Below, one piece after another: positions 1 through 6,109 of a DNA stretch of 8,063 nucleotides. The position numbers were made by a program, and so were the translations under genes. This stretch comes from Pseudonocardiales bacterium. GTDB lineage: Bacteria > Actinomycetota > Actinomycetes > Mycobacteriales > Pseudonocardiaceae. The stretch's first letter is position 1. Every line of letters begins with the position of its first letter. The stretch spans positions 1 to 8,063 of the forward strand of contig JAODNG010000200.1 of NCBI GenBank assembly GCA_025465385.1. Direction: 5' to 3'. Below the pieces are notes generated by a model. The model ran no database searches and was not told the origin of the DNA. It saw only the letters and a list, made by a program, of their open reading frames with translations.

Positions 1-1200
1 CGCGGCCCAGACCGCAATAGCGATCGCCGAGATGGTGGTGAGCTAGAGGTCCGCGAGGATGACGTGTTGCTGCCCGTCGCGGGAATCCTCGACGTGCTCG
101 ACAACTACGCGTTCGTCCGCACATCGGGTTACCTATCCGGGCCCAATGACGTGTATGTGTCGCTATCGCTGGTCCGTAAGTACTCGTTGCGCCGAGGTGA
201 CGCGATCACCGGCGCAGTGCGCCAGCCTCGCGACGGCGAGCAGCAGCGACAGAAGTTCAACCCGTTAGTCCGGGTCGACAGCATCAATGGTTTGGACGTC
301 GAGCAGGCCAAGCAGCGCCCGGAGTTCACCAAGCTGACCCCGTTGTACCCCAACGAGCGGTTGCGCCTGGAGACTGAGCAGCACATCATGACCACCCGGG
401 TGATCGACTTGGTGGCGCCGATCGGCAAGGGTCAGCGGGCGTTGATCGTCTCACCGCCCAAGGCGGGCAAGACGATGATCCTGCAGGCGATCGCCAACGC
501 GATCACCACGAACAACCCGGAATGCCACCTCATGGTCGTGCTCGTCGACGAGCGGCCCGAGGAGGTCACCGACATGCAGCGTTCGGTGAAGGGCGAGGTC
601 ATCGCCTCGACCTTCGACCGGCCGCCATCGGACCACACCACGATCTCCGAGCTGGCCATCGAGCGGGCCAAGCGGCTGGTGGAGATGGGTCACGACGTGG
701 TCGTGCTGCTGGACTCCATCACCCGGCTGGGTCGGGCCTACAACCTGGCAGCACCGGCATCCGGCCGGATCCTGTCCGGTGGGGTGGACTCCACCGCGCT
801 GTACCCGCCGAAGCGATTCCTGGGCGCGGCCCGCAATATCGAGGATGGCGGCTCGCTGACCATCTTCGCGACCGCGCTGGTCGAGACCGGGTCGACGATG
901 GACACCGTCATCTTCGAGGAGTTCAAGGGAACCGGCAACGCCGAGCTCAAGCTCGACCGCAAGATTGCCGACAAGCGGATCTTCCCGGCAATCGACGTCA
1001 ACCCCTCCGGCACCCGCAAGGAGGAGCTCCTACTGTCCCCGGACGAGCTCGCCATCTACCACAAGCTGCGGCGAGTGCTGTCCGGACTGGAGTCTCAGCA
1101 GGCCATCGATCTGCTGCTGGCCCAGCTGCGCAAAACCCGGACCAACATCGAGTTCCTGATGCAGGTCTCGAAGTCGACAGCCGGCAACGGCGCCGACTGA
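1..1200 (+). CDS. rho: Transcription termination factor Rho (5' truncated by window edge)
   Basis: Rho is a hexameric RNA-dependent ATPase and helicase that terminates transcription in the cytoplasm. The frame is open from base 1, so the true start lies upstream; the GTG at 64 is internal. The first ~20 visible residues are rich in Arg, Asp and Gly (RGPDRNSDRRDGGELEVRED), as expected for the end of the long basic insertion of actinobacterial Rho. The RNA-binding cold-shock-like domain follows (VLDNYAFVRTSGYL at visible residues 31-44). The RecA-like motor has Walker A PPKAGKT (152-158), the DERPEEVTDMQRSVKGEV stretch after it, Walker B DVVVLLDS (222-229), the Q-loop region GGVDSTALYPPKRF and the R-loop FKGTGN. 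The protein ends with a normal TGA and no key motif is missing. It is probably transcribed with or just ahead of the aminotransferase gene, whose conserved coding begins about 30-60 bases later. Confidence 0.97.
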   Translation, partial: RGPDRNSDRRDGGELEVREDDVLLPVAGILDVLDNYAFVRTSGYLSGPNDVYVSLSLVRKYSLRRGDAITGAVRQPRDGEQQRQKFNPLVRVDSINGLDVEQAKQRPEFTKLTPLYPNERLRLETEQHIMTTRVIDLVAPIGKGQRALIVSPPKAGKTMILQAIANAITTNNPECHLMVVLVDERPEEVTDMQRSVKGEVIASTFDRPPSDHTTISELAIERAKRLVEMGHDVVVLLDSITRLGRAYNLAAPASGRILSGGVDSTALYPPKRFLGAARNIEDGGSLTIFATALVETGSTMDTVIFEEFKGTGNAELKLDRKIADKRIFPAIDVNPSGTRKEELLLSPDELAIYHKLRRVLSGLESQQAIDLLLAQLRKTRTNIEFLMQVSKSTAGNGAD

Positions 1201-1289
1201 AAGGGCAGCTAGGCCACCGTAGCGGCGGTTGCGCAGACCTTGACCAGGTCACCGCGCTGGCTCTGCTCAACTATGGTCACTACACCTCG

Positions 1290-1991
1290 ATGCGGGTCGA
1301 TGACCAGCGGGTACGGGGTCTGACCCTGCACCTGGAACGCCTGACGCGGGACTGCCGCCGGATCTTCGATGCCGACTTGGACCCCGACCGGGTCCGGCAT
1401 CTTCTCCGGCACACGCTGGCTGACACCGCCGGCTCGGTCCTGGTCCGGGTGACCGTGTTCGACCCCGACCTCGAACTCGGGCGCCCTGGAGCGGACGCCG
1501 AGCCGCAGCTGTTGGTCACCACCCGGCCGGCCGCGACGGCGCCACTGCCTCCATTGCGTCTGCAGTCAGCCCCACACTGCCGAGAGCTGCCCGAGGTCAA
1601 ACATGTCGGGCTGTTCGGCGCGCTCCGGTGGCGGCGGGTCGCGCAGCGCAATGGTTTCGACGACGCGCTGTTCACCGACGCCGGGGCGGCCATCTCCGAA
1701 GCGGCCACATCGAACATCGGTTTCGTCGATGGTGAGCGGATCGTCTGGCCCGAGGCGGACTGCCTTGCCGGTGTCACCATGAGATTGATCAACAAGGCTC
1801 GGCAGGCCGATGCCACTACCACGCCGGTCACTCTCAGCGACTTAGCCGGCGTGGATGCGGTGTTCGCCACCAACGCCGTAGTGGGCGTCCGTTCAGTCAG
1901 CGCTGTCGACGGTATCCAGTGGTCGGACGAGCATCCGGTACTGGACATCTTGCGCAGGCAGTACGCGGGTGTCCGACCCGAGCTGTTGTAG
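1290..1991 (+). CDS. Class IV aminotransferase-like PLP protein, start uncertain
   Basis: This is a fold-type IV PLP protein (the branched-chain aminotransferase and aminodeoxychorismate lyase family) of the kind annotated 'aminotransferase class IV' in mycobacteria and relatives; the substrate is unknown. From the ATG at 1290 it has 233 residues. ELPEVKHVGLFG (99-110) supplies the likely Schiff-base lysine K104. ISEAATSNIGF (125-135) matches the family's E-x-T-x-N cofactor-phosphate loop, and VRVTVF (52-57) fits a core strand. A typical start is missing. Homology-like sequence continues upstream in frame (ADLDQVTALALLNYGHYTS, from 1233), but no ATG, GTG or TTG occurs in frame between the end of rho and 1290. 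The ATG at 1290 has no Shine-Dalgarno sequence and would remove part of this conserved-looking N-terminus. Options are CTG at 1257 (AGG eight bases before), a lost start, or a one-base error near 1219. The rest of the frame is intact to a TAG stop. The family call is fairly sure; start and function are not. Confidence 0.78.
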   Translation: MRVDDQRVRGLTLHLERLTRDCRRIFDADLDPDRVRHLLRHTLADTAGSVLVRVTVFDPDLELGRPGADAEPQLLVTTRPAATAPLPPLRLQSAPHCRELPEVKHVGLFGALRWRRVAQRNGFDDALFTDAGAAISEAATSNIGFVDGERIVWPEADCLAGVTMRLINKARQADATTTPVTLSDLAGVDAVFATNAVVGVRSVSAVDGIQWSDEHPVLDILRRQYAGVRPELL

Positions 1992-2036
1992 ATCTTCAGG
2001 TCAACAGGCGGGAACATCGCGGCGCCGCTGACGGTT

Positions 2037-2042
2037 TACACT
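2037..2042 (+). promoter_or_regulatory. Candidate -10 element (TACACT) upstream of rpmE
   Basis: TACACT fits the actinobacterial TANNNT -10 pattern and lies in the 156-base gap between the aminotransferase stop and rpmE. No good -35 is visible at the usual distance. If used, transcription would start near 2049-2050 and leave a leader of about 100 bases before rpmE. This is a pattern match only. Confidence 0.3.
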
Positions 2043-2089
2043 GTCACGGCTCACGGCCTGCCATCGGCGAGCCAGTGCACCGTCCGGTT

Positions 2090-2125
2090 CCGGTTCACCC
2101 CGCGCACACGATCACGGGGACCCGG
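2090..2125 (+). promoter_or_regulatory. Possible stem-loop in the rpmE leader
   Basis: CCCCG (2098-2102) can pair with CGGGG (2115-2119). The outer CCGG (2090-2093) can pair with CCGG (2122-2125) across a small internal loop. The apical loop is about 12 bases. It ends 22 bases before the rpmE ATG. L31 autoregulation through its mRNA leader is known in other bacteria, so a ribosomal-protein leader is possible, but in GC-rich DNA a stem this size can arise by chance. Confidence 0.3.
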
Positions 2126-2147
2126 CGGCCATGAAGAGAGGACCTCC

Positions 2148-2360
2148 ATGAAGCAGGGCATCCACCCCGAGTACGTCGAGACCCAGGTCACCTGTGGTTG
2201 CGGCAACTCCTTCGTTACTCGCAGCACCAAACGCGACGGTCAGATCAACGTCGAAGTGTGCTCTAACTGCCATCCCTTTTACACCGGCAAGCAGAAGATT
2301 TTGGACACGGGTGGACGGGTGGCGCGCTTCGAGAAGCGCTACGGCAAACGGCAGAAGTAG
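2148..2360 (+). CDS. rpmE: 50S ribosomal protein L31, zinc-binding type
   Basis: This is a 70-residue L31, a protein at the central protuberance of the large subunit that bridges to the 30S. The sequence shows the zinc-ribbon (C+) form: C16-G-C18 and C38-x-x-C41, followed by HPFYTGKQK (42-50) and the family C-terminus GGRVARFEKRYGKRQK. It lacks the extra ~10-residue tail I recall for M. tuberculosis L31. The ATG at 2148 is supported by AGAGGA (2137-2142) five bases upstream and by the usual MKxxIHPEY-type N-terminus. It sits between rho and prfA as in mycobacteria. C+ L31 proteins are often paired with a zinc-independent paralogue elsewhere in the genome and controlled by Zur; no Zur box was recognised here. 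Confidence 0.97.
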   Translation: MKQGIHPEYVETQVTCGCGNSFVTRSTKRDGQINVEVCSNCHPFYTGKQKILDTGGRVARFEKRYGKRQK

Positions 2361-2414
2361 GCGGCCAATTGCTAGGTCGCGGTATTGGGCAGAGATCAAC
2401 ACGAGTGGGGATTG

Positions 2415-3479
2415 GTGACCGGCGTGGACACCGCGGCAGTTAAGGCGCTGCTGGTTGCGCACGCTGAGCTGGAGGATCAGCTCGCTGATCCAGGGTTGCA
2501 TGCCGATCCCGATACGGCTCGCAAGGTAGGGCGGCGCTACGGCGAGTTATCCCGCATTGTGCGGGCGGTTCGTGAGCTGGATCAGGTCCGCGGCGACGTC
2601 GAGGCCGCCCGCGAGCTCGCCGCCGAGGACCCGGCCTTCGCCGCCGAAGCTGACGCCCTCGCCGACCGAGTGCCGCGGCTGGAAACCGAGCTAGCCGACC
2701 TGTTACTGCCCCGCGACCCGCACGATGACTCCGACGTGGTCATGGAGATCAAGTCAGGGGAGGGTGGCGCGGAGTCTGCACTGTTCGCTGGAGACCTGTT
2801 ACGGATGTACCTGCGCTACGCCGAGCGGCACGGCTGGCGCGCTGAGGTGCTTGATGCCACTGAGTCCGACCTGGGCGGCTACAAGGACGTCACGGTTGCG
2901 GTCAAAGCAGCACAGTCCGGGGTCTGGGAACGGTTGAAGTTCGAGGGCGGGGTGCATCGGGTGCAACGAGTCCCGGTCACCGAGTCCTCCGGGCGGATCC
3001 ACACTTCGGCAGCGGGCGTGATGGTCTACCCAGAACCAGACGACGTCGAGATCGAGCTTGACGACAAGGACCTGCGGATCGACGTCTACCGCTCCTCCGG
3101 ACCCGGCGGCCAGAGCGTCAACACTACCGACTCCGCGGTGCGCATCACCCACCTTCCGACCGGGACCGTGGTGTCCTGCCAGAACGAGAAGTCACAGATC
3201 CAGAACCGGATCCGGGCTACTGCGGTGCTGCGGGCTCGGCTGCAGGCGTTAGCTGACGAGAAAGCTCAGCAGGAGGCCTCCGAGCAGCGCCGTTCCCAGG
3301 TCCGCACCGTCGACCGCTCCGAGCGGGTGCGTACTTACAACTTCCCGGAGAACCGGATCTCCGATCATCGCGTCAACTACAAGGCCTACAACCTCGATGC
3401 GGTGCTCGACGGGGACCTCGACGGGGTGCTGGACGCGCTGATCGAGGCGGATCGTGAGCTGCGCCTGCGGGGCTCGTGA
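2415..3479 (+). CDS. prfA: Peptide chain release factor 1
   Basis: RF1 reads UAA and UAG in the ribosomal A site and triggers peptide release. The 354-residue product has the N-terminal helical domain (about 1-100), the SGEGGAESALFA block, the stop-codon tripeptide PVT (187-189, matching the PxT of RF1 rather than the SPF of RF2) and the catalytic loop SSGPGGQSVNT with GGQ at 231-233. RTYNFPENRISDHR near the C-terminus is also typical. The GTG at 2415 gives the same N-terminal length before the first helix as I recall for M. tuberculosis RF1. Its G-rich upstream sequence (GTGGGGA, 2405-2411) is closer than usual. GTG 2424 and TTG 2385 are alternatives. It starts 54 bases after rpmE and overlaps prmC by GTGA, so PrmC, which methylates the GGQ glutamine, is translationally coupled to its substrate. 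Confidence 0.97.
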   Translation: MTGVDTAAVKALLVAHAELEDQLADPGLHADPDTARKVGRRYGELSRIVRAVRELDQVRGDVEAARELAAEDPAFAAEADALADRVPRLETELADLLLPRDPHDDSDVVMEIKSGEGGAESALFAGDLLRMYLRYAERHGWRAEVLDATESDLGGYKDVTVAVKAAQSGVWERLKFEGGVHRVQRVPVTESSGRIHTSAAGVMVYPEPDDVEIELDDKDLRIDVYRSSGPGGQSVNTTDSAVRITHLPTGTVVSCQNEKSQIQNRIRATAVLRARLQALADEKAQQEASEQRRSQVRTVDRSERVRTYNFPENRISDHRVNYKAYNLDAVLDGDLDGVLDALIEADRELRLRGS

Positions 3480-4375
3480 GCAGGCAACCGTTGCGCCTCG
3501 CGGTGCTAGAGGCGCAACGGATCCTCACGGACGCCGGGGTGGAATCGCCGCGGGTGGATGCCGAACTCCTCGCGGCGCACGTGGTCGGCGTGCCTCGAGG
3601 GCGGCTGTCAATGGTTCCGCTGGTCGACCAGCCCGTGGTCGAAGCATTGCGGCTGCTGGTTTCTCAACGCGCCAAGCGGGTGCCGTTGCAGCACCTCACC
3701 GGGACAGCCACCATGGGCCCCATCGACGTCGCGGTCGGGCCCGGGGTGTTCATCCCGCGCCCGGAGACCGAAATGCTCCTGACGTGGGGCCTGGCCGCGC
3801 TGGACGGCGTGTCGCAGCCGCTGGTGGTCGATCTGTGCACCGGCTCGGGTGCGCTGGCGCTGGCGATGGCGCACGCCAGACCTGATGCGCAAGTCCATGC
3901 CGTCGAACGTGACCCGGTGGCGCTGAGCTGGGCTCGACGCAACGCCGACATGCGCGCCGCAGCCGGCGACACGCCGGTGGTGCTGTACTCGGGGGACGTC
4001 GTCGATCCTGGACTGCTGGTCGCGCTGGATGGGATGGCGGACCTGGTGCTGTGCAACCCGCCTTATGTGCCGCTGAACGCTGCACTGCCACCCGAGGTGG
4101 CGTGGCACGAACCGCCCGTCGCCCTCTTCGCCGGCGACGATGGCCTCGCCGTGATCCCTGACGTGGTGCGGACCGGGACCAGGTTGCTCCGCGAGGGTGG
4201 CAGTATCGCGATCGAACACGACGACTCGCAGGCGGAGGCCGTCCCGGCGCTGCTCGCCGCCCGGCGTGTGCTCACCGATGTGGCTGACCACGTCGACCTC
4301 GCCGGCCGGCCGCGGTTCGCCACTGCCCGGCGTACTACAATGCTCAGCCCACAGCTTGTGCATCATCCAGGTTAG
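3476..4375 (+). CDS. prmC: Release factor glutamine N5-methyltransferase (PrmC/HemK)
   Basis: PrmC uses S-adenosylmethionine to methylate the glutamine of the GGQ motif in RF1 and RF2. The 299-residue product has an N-terminal helical substrate-binding domain (1-75), the linker FIPRPETEMLL that precedes the catalytic domain, SAM-binding motif I DLCTGSGALAL (119-129) and the catalytic NPPY (194-197). The GTG start at 3476 overlaps the prfA stop in the sequence GTGA, typical of coupled translation. The C-terminal motif GRPRFATARR is followed by about 12 extra residues (TTMLSPQLVHHPG region). The codons for these residues overlap the 3' end of the opposite-strand esterase gene by 32 bases. No terminator hairpin is visible at this junction. 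All key motifs are intact. Confidence 0.96.
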   Translation: MSRQPLRLAVLEAQRILTDAGVESPRVDAELLAAHVVGVPRGRLSMVPLVDQPVVEALRLLVSQRAKRVPLQHLTGTATMGPIDVAVGPGVFIPRPETEMLLTWGLAALDGVSQPLVVDLCTGSGALALAMAHARPDAQVHAVERDPVALSWARRNADMRAAAGDTPVVLYSGDVVDPGLLVALDGMADLVLCNPPYVPLNAALPPEVAWHEPPVALFAGDDGLAVIPDVVRTGTRLLREGGSIAIEHDDSQAEAVPALLAARRVLTDVADHVDLAGRPRFATARRTTMLSPQLVHHPG

Positions 4376-5246
4376 TGAGCGTCTCCAGCGCTAATGCCGC
4401 CACCTCTTGCATGCCGATGATGTTCGGGTGCACCGGGGCGGCTGGGCTGGTGGGGACGGTTCCCTCCACCCATTTTGTTCCCGGCAGCTTGCACGCGTCG
4501 TGGCCCAGCGAGCTTCTGTAGGAGTCGACGAATGCCGCGCCGTGCTTGAAAGCCTGGTCGGCCAGCATCCTGTTGAGGCGCTGCTCCAAACTGTCCAGGT
4601 ACGGTACGTCGCCGCTGGCGACCGGAAACACCGGATAGCATCCCACCGCTGGCGGCAGGATCCGCAGGTATCCCACCAGTAGCACAGTCGCGTGCGGCGA
4701 GCGGGCCCGAATACCGTCGAGCACCTGGGCGACCTTGGGTGCCGCCTCGGCGATGCGCTGCGCATAGAGGTCGCCGCCGCCGGCGGTGGTTGTCCGCTGG
4801 CACGGATTGCCGAAGGGGTCGGTGCCACTGATCCGAGCGCAGGTGAAGATGATCTCCGTGAAACCGATGTCGTTACCACTGATGGTGAGCGTGACGAGGT
4901 CGGTGTCTGGGCGCAGGGCGTCGAACTGCGGTGGGTTGACGCCTAGCAGCGGTACCGTCTGCGGAGCCGTCATGTTGACGGTCTTCGCGCCGCTGCAGCT
5001 CACATCGGTGTAGTCGCGGATATGCAGGGTCCGGGCGAGTACTGCCGGATAGTTGTTCGTGGACCGCTCACAGCCGATCGGATCGATGCGCTGCACCGGG
5101 ATCACGGGGCCAGCGGTGTAGGAGTCACCGAGCGCCACATAGTGCTTCGGCGACTTCCCGATGGTGGCCCTCGAGCTGCCGGGGAACGCCAGCAGCGCCA
5201 GCACGGTCGCTGCGGCAGCGAGGACAGTAGGTCGGTACGTGAGCAA
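4344..5246 (-). CDS. Secreted SGNH/GDSL-family lipase or esterase
   Basis: A predicted exported serine hydrolase of 300 residues. TTG at 5246 is chosen as start because GGAGG lies four bases before it and the N-terminus then begins MLTYRPT, a basic residue ahead of the hydrophobic run AAAATVLALLAF, with a likely signal-peptidase site after SSRA (residue 27). An ATG at 5303 is also in frame, but the 19 added residues look unlike a signal peptide and overlap a candidate -35. Catalytic blocks are GDSYTAG with Ser42, a Gly/Asn oxyanion block SGNDIGF (G124, N125) and a C-terminal His273 in VHPNIIG. Six cysteines in the mature part (59, 84, 136, 149, 203, 252) suit the three disulfides of Streptomyces-type SGNH lipases. 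The substrate is unknown; short-chain esters or lipids are possible. It is the only minus-strand gene here and separates prmC from tsaC. Confidence 0.93.
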   Translation of the reverse strand: MLTYRPTVLAAAATVLALLAFPGSSRATIGKSPKHYVALGDSYTAGPVIPVQRIDPIGCERSTNNYPAVLARTLHIRDYTDVSCSGAKTVNMTAPQTVPLLGVNPPQFDALRPDTDLVTLTISGNDIGFTEIIFTCARISGTDPFGNPCQRTTTAGGGDLYAQRIAEAAPKVAQVLDGIRARSPHATVLLVGYLRILPPAVGCYPVFPVASGDVPYLDSLEQRLNRMLADQAFKHGAAFVDSYRSSLGHDACKLPGTKWVEGTVPTSPAAPVHPNIIGMQEVAALALETLTNLDDAQAVG

Positions 5247-5274
5247 AGGAGCCTCCGAAGGTGATCGGAGACGG

Positions 5275-5303
5275 ATCGTGCCTTCTTGATCACATGCTGT
5301 CAA
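5275..5303 (-). promoter_or_regulatory. Candidate sigma-A-type promoter of the SGNH hydrolase
   Basis: On the minus strand a perfect TTGACA (-35, bases 5303-5298) is followed after 17 bases by CACGAT (5280-5275), which matches three of six -10 positions, including the important second A and final T. Transcription would start near 5268, about 20 bases before the TTG start, with the GGAGG in between. The spacing is ideal; the weak -10 keeps confidence moderate. Confidence 0.45.
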
Positions 5304-5339
5304 CGCCGCTGCGGATCCAGGCCCGTAGTTGGGCCGTCG

Positions 5340-5345
5340 TAGTGT
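5340..5345 (+). promoter_or_regulatory. Candidate -10 (TAGTGT) for near-leaderless tsaC transcription
   Basis: TAGTGT fits TANNNT and lies eight bases before the GTG at 5354. No Shine-Dalgarno sequence is seen ahead of that GTG. This spacing would place the transcript's 5' end at or just before the start codon. No -35 is evident. Pattern-based inference only. Confidence 0.3.
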
Positions 5346-5353
5346 TGCGATCC

Positions 5354-6001
5354 GTGAGCACTGTTTACGACTGCGCGCTGCCGGAAAGCCGCATCGCCGG
5401 GCTGACCGCGGCGGCGGGCGCGGTCCGGGCCGGGCAACTCGTCGTGCTGCCCACCGACACCGTCTACGGGCTGGGTTGCGACGCGTTTTCCGCGACGGCG
5501 GTGCAGGGGCTGCTGGCCGCGAAGGGACGGGGCCGGGCCATGCCGGTCCCCGTGCTGGTGGGTTCCTGGTCCACCGTGGACGGCCTGGTGCTGGGCGTTC
5601 AAGCGCGGGTGCGCGCGCTGATCGAGGCGTTCTGGCCCGGCGGACTGTCGATAGTGCTCCCGCACGCGCCGTCGCTGAGCTGGGATCTGGGCGATACCCG
5701 GGGCACGGTCAGCCTGCGGATGCCGTTGCACCCGGTCGCGCTGGAGCTGCTCCGCGAGGTGGGCCCGATGGCGGTGTCGAGTGCGAACCGGTCCGGCCAG
5801 CCGCCGGCGACCACCGTCGAGCAGGCCCGTGAGCAGCTCGCCGAGCGGGTATCGGTGTATCTCGACGGTGGGACCGCCGGTGAGATCGCGTCCACCATCA
5901 TCGACCTCACCGCTGACGAGCCTGTGGTGCTCCGGGAAGGTGCGGTGACCGCCACCCAGATCGCTGAGGTCCTCGGCCAGACCATCCAGGTGGCCCGCTA
6001 A
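5354..6001 (+). CDS. tsaC: L-threonylcarbamoyladenylate synthase (TsaC/YrdC, 'Sua5')
   Basis: The enzyme makes threonylcarbamoyl-AMP from threonine, bicarbonate and ATP, the first step of the t6A modification at position 37 of tRNAs reading ANN codons. The 215-residue product is the short YrdC type without the extra Sua5 C-terminal domain, close to the ~217 residues I recall for the M. tuberculosis orthologue (named sua5 there). Motifs are PTDTVYGLG (33-41), the basic KGRGR (57-61) of the nucleotide site, FWPGGLS (83-89), and VSSANRSGQPP (141-151). The GTG at 5354 gives MSTVYDCALPE, which matches the mycobacterial N-terminus; the longer frame from 5261 reads through the divergent promoter region. 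It lacks a clear ribosome-binding site. The divergent neighbour is the SGNH hydrolase, 107 bases away start to start. Confidence 0.95.
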   Translation: MSTVYDCALPESRIAGLTAAAGAVRAGQLVVLPTDTVYGLGCDAFSATAVQGLLAAKGRGRAMPVPVLVGSWSTVDGLVLGVQARVRALIEAFWPGGLSIVLPHAPSLSWDLGDTRGTVSLRMPLHPVALELLREVGPMAVSSANRSGQPPATTVEQAREQLAERVSVYLDGGTAGEIASTIIDLTADEPVVLREGAVTATQIAEVLGQTIQVAR

Positions 6002-6066
6002 CCGCGAGTGATCACGAAATGGGATAGCTCGGCGATCATGAGTGACCTGGCGGTTGGCGGCGGTTG

Positions 6067-6102
6067 GGCTAGCGGCGGGGCGCCACCGGCGCGGGGCTAG
6101 CC
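6067..6102 (+). repeat. Two-tier inverted repeat before wecA
   Basis: GGCTAGC (6067-6073) and GCTAGCC (6096-6102) form seven complementary pairs. Nested inside, GCGCC (6080-6084) and GGCGC (6088-6092) pair around a three-base loop. The right outer arm contains most of the candidate wecA -10. It could be an operator, a weak terminator for tsaC without a T-run, or a chance structure in GC-rich DNA. Confidence 0.4.
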
Positions 6103-6103
6103 T
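6098..6103 (+). promoter_or_regulatory. Candidate -10 (TAGCCT) for leaderless wecA mRNA
   Basis: TAGCCT fits TANNNT and is followed by exactly six bases (GCCCCC) before the GTG start of wecA at 6110. There is no Shine-Dalgarno sequence in front of the GTG. This is the arrangement expected of leaderless actinobacterial transcripts, which begin at the start codon. No convincing -35 was seen. Confidence 0.4.
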
Positions 6104-6109
6104 GCCCCC

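Noticed and set aside
522..1289. Long plus-strand frame from 522 that covers half of rho and continues into the aminotransferase gene
   Set aside because: Its first part lies in another frame of the conserved rho coding and has a low-complexity Arg/Gly/Ala composition. It stays open only because the DNA is GC-rich. Only the part after about 1233 resembles a protein family.
1280..2017. 245-residue minus-strand frame opposite the aminotransferase gene
   Set aside because: It is rich in Arg and Ser without any domain. It is the antisense of a gene with recognisable motifs.
3608..4366. 252-residue minus-strand frame opposite prmC
   Set aside because: Composition (His, Arg, Gln, Gly) is typical of antisense of GC-rich coding DNA. 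PrmC motifs on the plus strand are complete.
5247..5303. N-terminal extension of the SGNH hydrolase to the ATG at 5303
   Set aside because: It would overlap the candidate -35 and place a charged stretch ahead of the signal peptide. TTG 5246 has GGAGG at good spacing and gives a normal signal sequence.
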